This document shows positions 1-6,574 of a stretch of DNA of 13,440 nucleotides, piece by piece (position 1 is the stretch's first letter; every line of letters starts with the position of its first letter). Source of the stretch: Synergistaceae bacterium (GTDB lineage Bacteria; Synergistota; Synergistia; Synergistales; Synergistaceae); the NCBI GenBank assembly GCA_030531285.1, contig JAUNNW010000021.1:1-13440 (forward strand), in the 5' to 3' direction. The translations under genes were made by a program, and so were the position numbers. The notes under the pieces were generated by a model. That model did no database searches and was not told the origin of the DNA. It saw only the letters and a list, made by a program, of their open reading frames with translations.

Positions 1-650
1 TTTGCACCGATAAGTCCGTAGAGAATTATACTGATGACAAATGCCGGTGTTGTTGTCCAAAGCATTGAACGGACGTGGTCGATAACGTCGACTTCAGCCG
101 TTGCGGCTGCGAGAACCGTCGTGTCTGAAATCGGGCTGAGCTTGTCACCGAAGTATGAACCGGCGATGACGGCACCGGCGGTGACTGCCGGGGAAACTCC
201 GAGACCGACCGCGATTCCCATAAACGCTACACCGAACGTTGCTGCTGAACCCCAGGAGGTACCCGTGAGCGTTGATGAGATGCAGGTTACGATGAATGTT
301 GCAATTAGGAAGGTTTTCGGTGTAAGGAGTTTAAGACCGACAAAGATGATGTAAGGAATTGTACCTGATGACATCCAGACTGCGATCATAGGTCCGACCG
401 TGAGAAGGATCATAATTGCGCCGGAAGCGCGTGCGACCATAGGCACAATGCCTCCGTCAAACATTTCGCCCCAGCCGAAACCATAACCGAAACAATAAAC
501 AACGGTTGTGAAAACGCCTATGAGCATAAGAAGAATTGCCGTGTCAAAATTGAAGACGAGTTTGCCGAGGATAATTATGGCAAGTATCGCAACGAAAATT
601 GCCACGGACGAAGCGAGTGTTACTTCACGATGTTTCTTTGCTTCTGACAT
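1..650 (-). CDS. nhaC: NhaC-family Na+/H+ antiporter, N-terminal part (cut by window edge)
   Basis: This is an integral inner-membrane secondary carrier of the NhaC family, whose members exchange Na+ for H+ or move organic ions. The reading frame is open from ATG at 650 to the left edge and gives 216 residues of an expected 450-500. Hydrophobic segments lie near residues 12-30, 38-56, 76-93, 98-106, 113-124, 136-151 and 199-213. Recognisable family signatures are GTSWGSAATFG (residues 130-140) and SYFGDKLSPISDTTVL (165-180), the latter rich in the acidic and hydroxyl residues typical of the ion path. An AAGGGGG Shine-Dalgarno lies about 7 nt before the ATG. The gene has its own promoter region after the aquaporin terminator. 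The same family also contains malate/lactate exchangers and proposed lysine and tyrosine carriers, so the substrate is not settled by this fragment. Confidence 0.9.
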   Translation of the reverse strand, partial: MSEAKKHREVTLASSVAIFVAILAIIILGKLVFNFDTAILLMLIGVFTTVVYCFGYGFGWGEMFDGGIVPMVARASGAIMILLTVGPMIAVWMSSGTIPYIIFVGLKLLTPKTFLIATFIVTCISSTLTGTSWGSAATFGVAFMGIAVGLGVSPAVTAGAVIAGSYFGDKLSPISDTTVLAAATAEVDVIDHVRSMLWTTTPAFVISIILYGLIGA

Positions 651-693
651 GCTGCTGCCCCCTTAATTAGGAATAGATGTTACATTGAGGTTG

Positions 694-722
694 ATTATAA
701 TGCATAACAGAGAAAAAGTATC
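694..722 (-). promoter_or_regulatory. Candidate promoter of the NhaC-type gene
   Basis: A perfect TATAAT reads on the minus strand at 694-699, about 44 nt before the ATG. The hexamer 17 bases upstream (717-722, GATACT) is a poor -35. The assignment rests on the -10 and on the position between the upstream terminator and the start codon. Confidence 0.4.
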
Positions 723-778
723 GAAAATTCTCAAAATCAATATAGTTTTCTGAAATTTTCTGAAAATTTTGACGATAC
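718..778. repeat. Imperfect dyad enclosing a tandem 10-bp repeat
   Basis: GTATCG-AAAATT at 718-729 is matched by AATTTT-GA-CGATAC at 765-778, giving about 12 paired positions with a two-base bulge. Inside the loop, TTTTCTGAAA occurs twice in direct tandem (746-755 and 756-765). On the minus strand the second arm is followed by TTTTT, so it resembles a weak AT-rich terminator. It sits just upstream of the proposed nhaC promoter and could equally be an operator. Confidence 0.4.
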
Positions 779-823
779 AGCAGCTATCCGCGATACAAAT
801 AAAATACGGCTGGCGAAGAAAAT

Positions 824-857
824 AAAAAAGGTTCTGCCGCACGGCAGAACCTTTTTA
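824..857 (-). terminator. Intrinsic terminator of the aquaporin gene
   Basis: The arms GGTTCTGCCG and CGGCAGAACC (around 830-851) form a perfect stem with a 2-4 base loop, flanked by A and T runs. On the minus strand the stem is followed by TTTTTT, 24 bases past the aquaporin stop codon. The symmetric flanks would let it act in both directions. Confidence 0.88.
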
Positions 858-880
858 TTTGTGAAATAACGGGATAAGAT

Positions 881-1699
881 CTATTCTTCGGTTGCTTCGG
901 CAACGGCACTGGCTTCTTCAATCATTTCGTCAAGCTCTTCCTGTGAAATTTCTTCTGCATCGCAGCAGCCGCACTCGCATTCGTCTTCAAGACCGTTGAT
1001 AAGTCTGTAAAGAACAGCCGCAATTATTGCTCCGCAAAGCGGTGCGGCAATGAAGAGCCATACCTGTTTCAAAGCTTCTCCGCCGAGAACAAGCGCGGGG
1101 CCAAAGCTGCGCGCGGGGTTGACAGAGGTGCCTGTGAAAGGAATGCCTACAATGTGTACAAACGCGAGGGTAAGACCGATAACGATACCTGCAACAGCAT
1201 CGTATTCCAAGTAATCGGTAACGCCGAGCACAGTGTAGACAAAAACAGCTGTGAGAAGCGTTTCAATCACAAAGGCACCGAGTGCGGTAATCCTTGTTGC
1301 CGAAAGCATTTCATATCCGTTTGCGCCAAGTCCGATGCGGTGGAAATCGGCGCCCTGCATTTGAAGTATGCCGAGATTTGAAAGTATAAAGGCAAGCAAT
1401 CCGGCTGCAATGATGCCTCCGAGAAATTGAGCAATCCAATAGCCTATGAGTTGTTTCAGGTCAATTCTTTTGGTGAGGAAGCATCCAAGCGTTACCGCAG
1501 GATTGATATGGCAGCCCGAAACATCACCGATGACGTATGCCATTGCCACGATTGAAAGTCCGAATGCCACAGCAACGCCAAGCATTCCAAGTCCAAGCCC
1601 GTTGCTGATTACAGCCGCGGAGCATCCGAAGAAGGTGAGAACGAAAGTTCCGAAAAGTTCTGCCGCAAATTTTCTTGCGCACATCTTGCAAAATTTCAT
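881..1699 (-). CDS. aqpZ: AqpZ-like aquaporin (MIP family) with Cys-rich acidic tail
   Basis: This is a six-helix inner-membrane channel of the major intrinsic protein family, probably water-selective. Both signature boxes are intact: NPA at residues 66-68 (SGCHINPAVTLG) and NPA at 194-196 (GTSVNPARSFGPAL). Aligned to E. coli AqpZ by eye, the selectivity-filter residues are Phe46, His182, Thr191 and Arg197, the water-channel pattern rather than the glycerol-facilitator pattern. The start at 1699 (272 residues) is chosen because AAGGAG sits 9 nt upstream; an in-frame ATG at 1771 would add 24 non-conserved residues and has no such site. The final 35 residues (238-272) are unusual, with 16 Asp/Glu and a CECGCC cluster after the last helix, and the N-terminus carries CKMC (residues 4-7). 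The gene has its own terminator and no co-directional partner within a short distance. Confidence 0.93.
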   Translation of the reverse strand: MKFCKMCARKFAAELFGTFVLTFFGCSAAVISNGLGLGMLGVAVAFGLSIVAMAYVIGDVSGCHINPAVTLGCFLTKRIDLKQLIGYWIAQFLGGIIAAGLLAFILSNLGILQMQGADFHRIGLGANGYEMLSATRITALGAFVIETLLTAVFVYTVLGVTDYLEYDAVAGIVIGLTLAFVHIVGIPFTGTSVNPARSFGPALVLGGEALKQVWLFIAAPLCGAIIAAVLYRLINGLEDECECGCCDAEEISQEELDEMIEEASAVAEATEE

Positions 1700-1708
1700 G
1701 TTGTACGT

Positions 1709-1714
1709 CTCCTT
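1709..1714 (-). promoter_or_regulatory. Ribosome binding site that fixes the aquaporin start
   Basis: AAGGAG on the minus strand, 9 nt before ATG at 1699. It supports this start over the longer frame beginning at 1771. Confidence 0.8.
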
Positions 1715-1743
1715 TGTTTGATGTAATTTTGCCAACGCAGAAT

Positions 1744-1771
1744 ATGATACCGCATTTTTTAATTTTTGCAA
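1744..1771 (-). promoter_or_regulatory. Candidate sigma-70 promoter of the aquaporin gene
   Basis: TTGCAA (1766-1771) and TATCAT (1744-1749) are separated by 16 bases on the minus strand, between the cstA terminator and the aquaporin ribosome binding site. The predicted leader is about 35-40 nt. Confidence 0.45.
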
Positions 1772-1782
1772 TCTCTAAAAGA

Positions 1783-1818
1783 CAACAAAAAACGGAGTCC
1801 GCATTCGGACTCCGTTTT
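1783..1818 (-). terminator. Intrinsic terminator after cstA
   Basis: ACGGAGTCCG (1792-1801) and CGGACTCCGT (1806-1815) pair perfectly around the four-base loop CATT, and A/T runs extend the stem. On the minus strand TTTTTTGTTG follows. It lies 16 bases after the cstA stop codon. Confidence 0.9.
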
Positions 1819-1833
1819 CGCTGTGTTTGCTGA

Positions 1834-3468
1834 TTAGTCGACGTTTTTGTCGCTGTTAATTGCCTGCATTCCTTCTTTAACGAGGAAGAACGCAAGAACT
1901 ATGAGAACTGCGGACAGTACAACGAGGACATAGTTTGCCGCCGGTTTGACAAAACATTCTTCGTAAATGTTAATAACAAGCGCGAAGACCGACGTTGCAA
2001 GCATAAACCAGAACGGCAACGTGAGGAAACGCCCGCGTTTTTTGAGCCCGCGGATAACCCACGCCGCGATTGAAAGAAGGGCAATGGCTGCGACAAGCTG
2101 GTTTGAAGCGCCGAAGACCGGCCAAATAACCTGCCATACCGCAACTTCCATGCCGGCTGCGTTCGTCGCTTTCATGAAGACGAGAACGAGCGCAAAAACG
2201 ATGGGAATAAACGTGGCGAACCATTTGTTCATCTTGCCGTCGCTGAGTTCCTGAATCTGGTAGCGGCAAAGTCTTGTCGCCGTGTCAAGCGATGTAAGAA
2301 GGAACGTGTTGATGGCGATATAGCCAAGGCGCGTACCCTTTGCGGGGTCAATGCCAACGATACCGGCAAATTTGCCAAAACCTGTGGCGAATGCGCCCAT
2401 GCCTTTGAAATCGGCTCCTGCAGCCATAAGGCAGCCGGTAGCGATAACCGCAACCATACCTTCAAGAAGCATTGCGCCGTATCCAATGGGAACAGCGTCT
2501 TTTTCGTGCGCGATCTGTTTGCCCGTTGTACCCGAAGAAACGAGTGAGTGGAAGCCTGAAATTGCTCCGCAGGCAACCATCGTGAAGAGGCACGGCCAAA
2601 GTGCTTTGCTGGAGAAGCCGAGATATTTGACTTCAGAAGCAAATGCGGGGATCGTGCCAGTGTTGAGGCTTGATCCAAAGATCATACCTATTGCGCCGAT
2701 TATAACCGCAAAATAGAGGAAGAAACTTGAAAGATAGTCGCGCGGCTGGAGAAGAATCCAAACCGGAAGTGTTGACGCGAAGAGAATGTAAAGAGCGAGC
2801 GCCCAGTTCCAGAATTTGATGTCTCTTGCGAAAACTGTGTTGACAAACGCCCAGTCTCCGCAGTTCCACGCGCAGAAAGCAACGATGGCGAGAGCCACCA
2901 GCGTAACTGCCTTGAAGTTGAGTTTGAACTGGTAGATGCAAAGCCCTGAGATAACAGCAAGCACAATGTAAAGAATACTTACGAACGCAACGCCGGGGTC
3001 AGCAACAAACGTTCCCGCCGTCATTGCCTGGAAAACGGCGACAACCAGAATAAGCGTGAGTATTGTGAACCAAAGGAAGAGCGTTTTGCCCGTTCTGCCG
3101 ATCCATTTTTCGACAACAGTTCCGACAGAGTTGCCATCATGGCGAATTGAAGCTACGAGTGCGCCCATGTCATGAGGACCGCCGAAGAAAACGGAGCCTA
3201 CCATGCACCAAACAATTGTCGGGAACCAGCCGAAAACGCTTGAAGCAAGGATGGGGCCTGTAATCGGGCCTGCGCCTGCGATTGATGAGAAATGGTGTCC
3301 CATAAGGACAGCCGGATGCGTCGGAACGTAGTCTATGTTGTCGTTAAGACGAACTGCCGGCGTGTCTTTGCTGTTGTCGAGTTCATAGACTCCAGCCATA
3401 AACGCGCCGTAGAACTTGTATCCGACGAGGAGCACTGCTGCGCAGATTACAAATATTACTGCGAACAT
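1834..3468 (-). CDS. cstA: CstA-family carrier (carbon starvation protein family)
   Basis: This is a polytopic inner-membrane carrier of the CstA/BtsT family, whose E. coli members import pyruvate and were earlier linked to peptide use in starvation. The 544 residues begin with a hydrophobic helix (1-20), followed by the conserved stretch DYVPTHPAVLMGHHFSSIAG (residues 46-65) and AGPITGP (66-72). FGGPHDMGALVASIRHDG (95-112) is also characteristic. Many further hydrophobic helices follow, covering the N-terminal CstA domain and the C-terminal five-helix domain. It is shorter than E. coli CstA (about 700 residues) but within the range of the family's short forms. ATG at 3468 is preceded by GGAGG at about 9 nt. 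The gap to the upstream small gene is 82 bases without a clear terminator, so both may be read from the promoter near 4046-4073. The substrate cannot be read from sequence; pyruvate or peptides are the family options. Confidence 0.94.
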   Translation of the reverse strand: MFAVIFVICAAVLLVGYKFYGAFMAGVYELDNSKDTPAVRLNDNIDYVPTHPAVLMGHHFSSIAGAGPITGPILASSVFGWFPTIVWCMVGSVFFGGPHDMGALVASIRHDGNSVGTVVEKWIGRTGKTLFLWFTILTLILVVAVFQAMTAGTFVADPGVAFVSILYIVLAVISGLCIYQFKLNFKAVTLVALAIVAFCAWNCGDWAFVNTVFARDIKFWNWALALYILFASTLPVWILLQPRDYLSSFFLYFAVIIGAIGMIFGSSLNTGTIPAFASEVKYLGFSSKALWPCLFTMVACGAISGFHSLVSSGTTGKQIAHEKDAVPIGYGAMLLEGMVAVIATGCLMAAGADFKGMGAFATGFGKFAGIVGIDPAKGTRLGYIAINTFLLTSLDTATRLCRYQIQELSDGKMNKWFATFIPIVFALVLVFMKATNAAGMEVAVWQVIWPVFGASNQLVAAIALLSIAAWVIRGLKKRGRFLTLPFWFMLATSVFALVINIYEECFVKPAANYVLVVLSAVLIVLAFFLVKEGMQAINSDKNVD

Positions 3469-3504
3469 GTGTGATACACCTCCAAAAGGATTTTGTATGT
3501 ATGT

Positions 3505-3526
3505 CAGGGTTTTTTAACCAACCCTG
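3505..3526 (-). repeat. Hairpin in the cstA leader
   Basis: CAGGGTT (3505-3511) and AACCCTG (3520-3526) can pair around an 8-base loop, 37 bases before the cstA start codon. On the minus strand the stem is followed by ACATACATAC, not a T run, so it is not a standard terminator. It could stabilise the mRNA, mark a processing site or bind a regulator. Confidence 0.4.
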
Positions 3527-3550
3527 GAACACCCGTAAAACTTACTGCCG

Positions 3551-3982
3551 TCAGCAGTCTGCCAAAAGCGTTTCTGTCTTCTGACTGTTGCCGTCAGCTG
3601 CATTCACAATGTATGCGAGGTCGCAGATTTCCTTTTCCGCTTCGGTTCCGAGAGTGTAGGTATAAAACTCAGCCCCGCCTTTAAGTCCCAACCAAAAAGT
3701 GCGCCGCCGCGAACTGTTTTTGCCATTGTTCTGAACAAACAACCACCGCTGCGTCATGAGCTCATGCTCAGGTTTTGCCTCGTGTTCAAGCCGCCTGACG
3801 TCATCTGATTCGTACTTTAAGACAACATAATCGTCAGCGAGATAACGCGCGACTTCGCCGAGCAAACCATCCTTGACTATCGTTACCCTGCGGTAAAAAC
3901 CGCGGGCAGAGCCGTCTTCCCATGGCACGAAATCAAGACTTGACCATATTTCTTCGTTTTCCGCAAGTCGCGAAAAGTCCAT
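3551..3982 (-). CDS. Small uncharacterised protein, 143 residues
   Basis: I do not recognise this protein. The chosen start is ATG at 3982 (MDFSRLAENEEIW), because the frame upstream to 4147 encodes low-complexity Lys/Phe/Cys-rich sequence over an AT-rich intergenic region that contains a good promoter. The predicted product is soluble, with no signal peptide or membrane helix, mixed charge, and a Trp/Tyr-rich pattern (WSSLDFVPWEDG, FYRRVTIV, TYTLG) that suggests a small alpha/beta fold. The Shine-Dalgarno is weak (GGGGG at 10 nt). The gene lies 82 bases upstream of cstA on the same strand, so it may share a transcript with the carrier. It is not recognisably the small partner found with E. 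coli cstA (YbdD/YjiX type). That it is a real gene is likely from its codon pattern and leader, but its function is unknown. Confidence 0.65.
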   Translation of the reverse strand: MDFSRLAENEEIWSSLDFVPWEDGSARGFYRRVTIVKDGLLGEVARYLADDYVVLKYESDDVRRLEHEAKPEHELMTQRWLFVQNNGKNSSRRRTFWLGLKGGAEFYTYTLGTEAEKEICDLAYIVNAADGNSQKTETLLADC

Positions 3983-4013
3983 CTCAACAACGCCCCCGCA
4001 GTCATCTAACGCC

Positions 4014-4037
4014 CGCTTGTGGTAAAATGTACAAGCG
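4014..4037 (-). promoter_or_regulatory. Inverted repeat at the predicted mRNA 5' end
   Basis: CGCTTGT (4014-4020) and ACAAGCG (4031-4037) flank a 10-base spacer. The promoter at 4046-4073 would start transcription near 4039, putting this dyad within the first bases of the message. It could be an operator over the start site or a 5' protective stem-loop. Confidence 0.45.
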
Positions 4038-4045
4038 TAGGATAT

Positions 4046-4073
4046 TTTATACCAGAAATTTGAAATTTTACAA
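4046..4073 (-). promoter_or_regulatory. Promoter with extended -10 for the small gene and probably cstA
   Basis: TTGTAA (4068-4073) and TATAAA (4046-4051) are 16 bases apart on the minus strand, and the -10 carries the TGG extension (TGGTATAAAAT). The start would fall near 4039, about 57 nt before the ATG at 3982. Confidence 0.65.
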
Positions 4074-4136
4074 CACATTTTTTTAAATTTTTCAAAAAAA
4101 ATTATTCGAAAACAGCATTGCAAGTTTAACTGAGTT

Positions 4137-5315
4137 TTATCTTTCAAAGACGCCTTTTTTCAGCAGCTGTTTGTTTTTCATGCAGAGCTTGCCATTTGCT
4201 ATAACGTCGTTGACTCTGTTTTCTTTGTCAAAGAGCACTATATCCGCATCGTAGCCCTCTTCAATACGGCCTTTGCGGAAGAAACAGAGATGTTCCGCTA
4301 TATTTGTTGAGCATACTCTTACTGCATTTTCAGCTGAAATTCCGCGCTGAAGCATAAGCGCAAATTCTTCGGGCAGCGATTCCACGGGTGCAATGAGCGG
4401 GCGTTTTTTCCCCGTAACGGGATCAATTTCCGTGAGCACGCCGTTACCGTCAGTACTTACGGTAATCCGCCTGATGTCCGCTCCTTGTGAAAGCATCCAG
4501 AGAACCGCTTCGGAAGCGTCAACAGCGCCTTCAAAAGCGTAGCGTTCAGCAACTCCCGTGCTGAAATCAACGTATCCGCCGCATTTTACGAACCCGACAC
4601 ACTCTTCAAGCACGGAACGCGCTCTGTTTAGGTGTGTCGGTACAAACTGGGACAGGGGAATATCAGACATTTCCGCAACCTCAAGCAGTGGTTTCAGCCT
4701 GTTATGACCTCCTCCGATGTGAACCATAATAACGCCGCATTTTCCGCCGATAATTCCGCCGACGCGTGCTGATGACGAAACTTCGCGGAGCCTTTCAAGG
4801 CTGATGTGCGGCGAGCGGTGGTCGGAGCAGGCGAGCTTAAGCCCGATAACCTTGTCAATGAGAACTATGTCGCTCATAATGTCACTTGTAAACAAAGGTC
4901 CCGGAACCTGATATGAACCTGTATAGATATAGGTAGAGATACCTTCTTCTTCGAGTGCGCGCGCTTTCATAAGCAGCTCCCTAACCGAACGGGCGCAGCC
5001 GTCTGTTCCGAGCAGACCTACGGCAGTTGTAATGCCCGCCGTTATGAAAGAGGAAAGCTGAAGCGGAGGTGTTCTGTAAACGGGACCGCCTTCACCGCCG
5101 GCACCGTTGAAATGTACGTGCTGGTCAATAAAACCCGGTGCTGTCATTCGTCCTTCAGCGTCCAGTTCAGTAACTTCAAAACAGGCTGAACGCAGAGCTT
5201 CGGCAGAGATGCCGTCTGCTATCTGCTCTATTCTGCCGTTTAAGAGAAGAATATCTTTTTTCCCTAGAGGAACAGGAGAATAAACGTCAGCGTTTTTAAT
5301 AAGCAGAGCTTTCAT
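4137..5315 (-). CDS. iadA: Isoaspartyl dipeptidase (beta-aspartyl peptidase), paralog A
   Basis: This is a cytosolic zinc amidohydrolase that cleaves beta-aspartyl (isoAsp) dipeptides to aspartate plus an amino acid. The 392 residues match E. coli IadA in length and motifs. Metal ligands are His66 and His68 (FIDQHVHF), Lys160 (the carboxylated bridging lysine, GLKLACSDHR), His199, His228 (VPTHLNR) and Asp289 (STDGNG). Pocket residues corresponding to E. coli Glu77, Tyr137, Arg169 and Arg233 are kept as Glu75, Tyr135, Arg167 and Arg231. The residue matching E. coli Ser289 is Val293, a change in the substrate pocket. There is no signal peptide. ATG at 5315 follows GGGGTGG. A terminator separates it from the upstream asparaginase gene, so it is probably transcribed from its own promoter. 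It is paralogous to the gene at 8388-9518 and alignable end to end. Confidence 0.93.
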   Translation of the reverse strand: MKALLIKNADVYSPVPLGKKDILLLNGRIEQIADGISAEALRSACFEVTELDAEGRMTAPGFIDQHVHFNGAGGEGGPVYRTPPLQLSSFITAGITTAVGLLGTDGCARSVRELLMKARALEEEGISTYIYTGSYQVPGPLFTSDIMSDIVLIDKVIGLKLACSDHRSPHISLERLREVSSSARVGGIIGGKCGVIMVHIGGGHNRLKPLLEVAEMSDIPLSQFVPTHLNRARSVLEECVGFVKCGGYVDFSTGVAERYAFEGAVDASEAVLWMLSQGADIRRITVSTDGNGVLTEIDPVTGKKRPLIAPVESLPEEFALMLQRGISAENAVRVCSTNIAEHLCFFRKGRIEEGYDADIVLFDKENRVNDVIANGKLCMKNKQLLKKGVFER

Positions 5316-5358
5316 AGGACCACCCCGTGAATAAGAAGTTTATGCTTAATATGATAGG

Positions 5359-5367
5359 ATTTTAGCA
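5359..5367 (-). promoter_or_regulatory. Candidate extended -10 of dipeptidase gene A
   Basis: TGCTAAAAT on the minus strand is an extended -10, about 45 nt before the ATG at 5315 and just past the asparaginase terminator. No convincing -35 is seen, which is common for extended -10 promoters. Confidence 0.4.
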
Positions 5368-5370
5368 CAA

Positions 5371-5402
5371 AAACAGCGGGAAATATAATTTTGTTTTCCG
5401 CT
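5371..5402 (-). terminator. Intrinsic terminator after the asparaginase gene
   Basis: AGCGGGAAA (5375-5383) pairs with TTTTCCGCT (5394-5402) including one G-T pair, with a 10-base loop. On the minus strand it is followed by GTTTTTG. It lies 18 bases past the stop codon. Confidence 0.7.
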
Positions 5403-5419
5403 ACTTAAAATTTCAAAGA

Positions 5420-6388
5420 TTAATTTGTTTTCAGGAATAATTCTTTCGCTTCTTCGTTTGTTACTGTGTTGCCAAGCGCCCACATAAGCTTTGTGACAAC
5501 GGCTTCAAGCGTCATTTTGTCTGCCGACAGCGCACCCAACTTCTGCGCCAAAACGCCTGTGTCGTAAATGTCAAGATGAGTTCCGTCATAGATGCACTGG
5601 GTAATGCAGACGACTATAACGCCAGCCTTGAGCGCTCTTTCAAGCGCTGGAAGCAGACTGCTCTCCCTGTTAGGGACTCCGCCTGCGCCAAATCCCTCTA
5701 TCACGATTGCCCTGTAACCTGCCTGAACGGCAAAATCCAGCACTTGTTCGCTTGTGCCAGGGACAAGCTTATAAACGAAAACTCTTTCGTCTGTCGCTGT
5801 TCTGGGGTTAAATGCCGGCAGTTTTTTCTCCGGTGCCGCCCACTGAAATCCGTCGCGTGTTATGAGGGCTGCGCACGGAGTATTGACGCTGACAAACGCC
5901 TCAAATTGCTGCGTGTGAAGCTTTTTTGCACAGCTTCCGTCTATAACACTGCCGCCGAAAACGAGATATACGCCCGCGCGGCTGCCGGAGGCGAGCTTGA
6001 AAGCGTTAAACAGATTGCGTTTGCCGTCAGTCATAGGGTCTTCTATCGGAAGCTGCGCGCCCGTAACCGCCACCGGTTTGCGGATTCCCTCAAGCATCCA
6101 GCAGAGGGCGGAAGCCGTGTACGCCATAGTGTCTGTGCCGTGGGAAATTACAAAACCGTCATAGTTTTCGTACCCTTCAACTACGGCGTCCGCAATTTCA
6201 GTCCAGTGGTGCGGCTGTATATTGCTGCTGTCGAGACTGAGCAGTTCACGGTATTCAATTTCGCATATTCCTTCAAGTTTCGGAATAAGCCGTATCATGG
6301 AGGCGCCGTCAACAGCCGGTACAAGCCCGTTTTTGCTCTGTTCCGAAGCTATTGTTCCTCCCGTTGAGATCAGAAGTATTTTTTTCAT
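5420..6388 (-). CDS. ansA: L-asparaginase, type I (cytoplasmic)
   Basis: This enzyme hydrolyses L-asparagine to aspartate and ammonia. The 322 residues carry both asparaginase signatures: STGGTIAS (residues 8-15) with nucleophile Thr12, and ISHGTDTMAYTAS (81-93) with Thr85-Asp86 of the catalytic triad. The matching lysine is Lys156 (KKLHTQQF). Ser54/Ser55 in SLDSSNIQP are the expected substrate-binding serines. The absence of a signal peptide and the closer likeness to the E. coli AnsA type point to the cytosolic, allosteric class rather than the periplasmic high-affinity class. ATG at 6388 follows GAGGTG at about 8 nt. Flanking terminators (5371-5402 and 6521-6567) make it a single-gene unit. 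It lies between two genes for aspartate-releasing dipeptidases, which suggests a shared role in supplying aspartate. Confidence 0.94.
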   Translation of the reverse strand: MKKILLISTGGTIASEQSKNGLVPAVDGASMIRLIPKLEGICEIEYRELLSLDSSNIQPHHWTEIADAVVEGYENYDGFVISHGTDTMAYTASALCWMLEGIRKPVAVTGAQLPIEDPMTDGKRNLFNAFKLASGSRAGVYLVFGGSVIDGSCAKKLHTQQFEAFVSVNTPCAALITRDGFQWAAPEKKLPAFNPRTATDERVFVYKLVPGTSEQVLDFAVQAGYRAIVIEGFGAGGVPNRESSLLPALERALKAGVIVVCITQCIYDGTHLDIYDTGVLAQKLGALSADKMTLEAVVTKLMWALGNTVTNEEAKELFLKTN

Positions 6389-6520
6389 GACACGGACACC
6401 TCACCTTTTTGACGCAAGCCCTTTGACTTCTCAGAAGATTATTTCAGCGTAATTTTTGACTTCATCTTTCGTAACATGCGGAATTTCAATACATTGCATA
6501 ACGGTGCGGACTTTTGAAGC

Positions 6521-6567
6521 GTTTTAAAACAAACGGCAGGCGAACGCGTACGCCAGCCTGCCGTTTG
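6521..6567 (-). terminator. Intrinsic terminator after the lysine-riboswitch carrier gene
   Basis: A perfect 12-bp stem pairs CAAACGGCAGGC (6530-6541) with GCCTGCCGTTTG (6556-6567). The 14-base loop includes ACGCGT. On the minus strand TTTTAAAAC follows, a modest T run. It starts 8 bases after the carrier's stop codon. Confidence 0.8.
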
Positions 6568-6574
6568 ATATATT

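Noticed and set aside
1524..1895. A 123-codon minus-strand frame across the cstA-aquaporin junction
   Set aside because: It runs through the perfect cstA terminator and into the aquaporin gene in the wrong frame.
4040..4136. AATTTTTTTTGAAAAATT structure after dipeptidase gene A as a terminator
   Set aside because: The stem is entirely A/T pairs in a very AT-rich region, so it is not distinguishable from background; it may still end the transcript.
5576..6367. A 263-codon open frame on the plus strand
   Set aside because: It lies exactly opposite the asparaginase gene, which has both catalytic signatures. The plus-strand product has no recognisable domain and no ribosome binding site.
6431..6499. 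A 22-codon minus-strand frame (MQCIEIPHVTKDEVKNYAEIIF) before the asparaginase gene
   Set aside because: It has a protein-like composition and could be a leader peptide or a gene remnant, but there is no Shine-Dalgarno and no attenuator-like structure after it, so it is not called.
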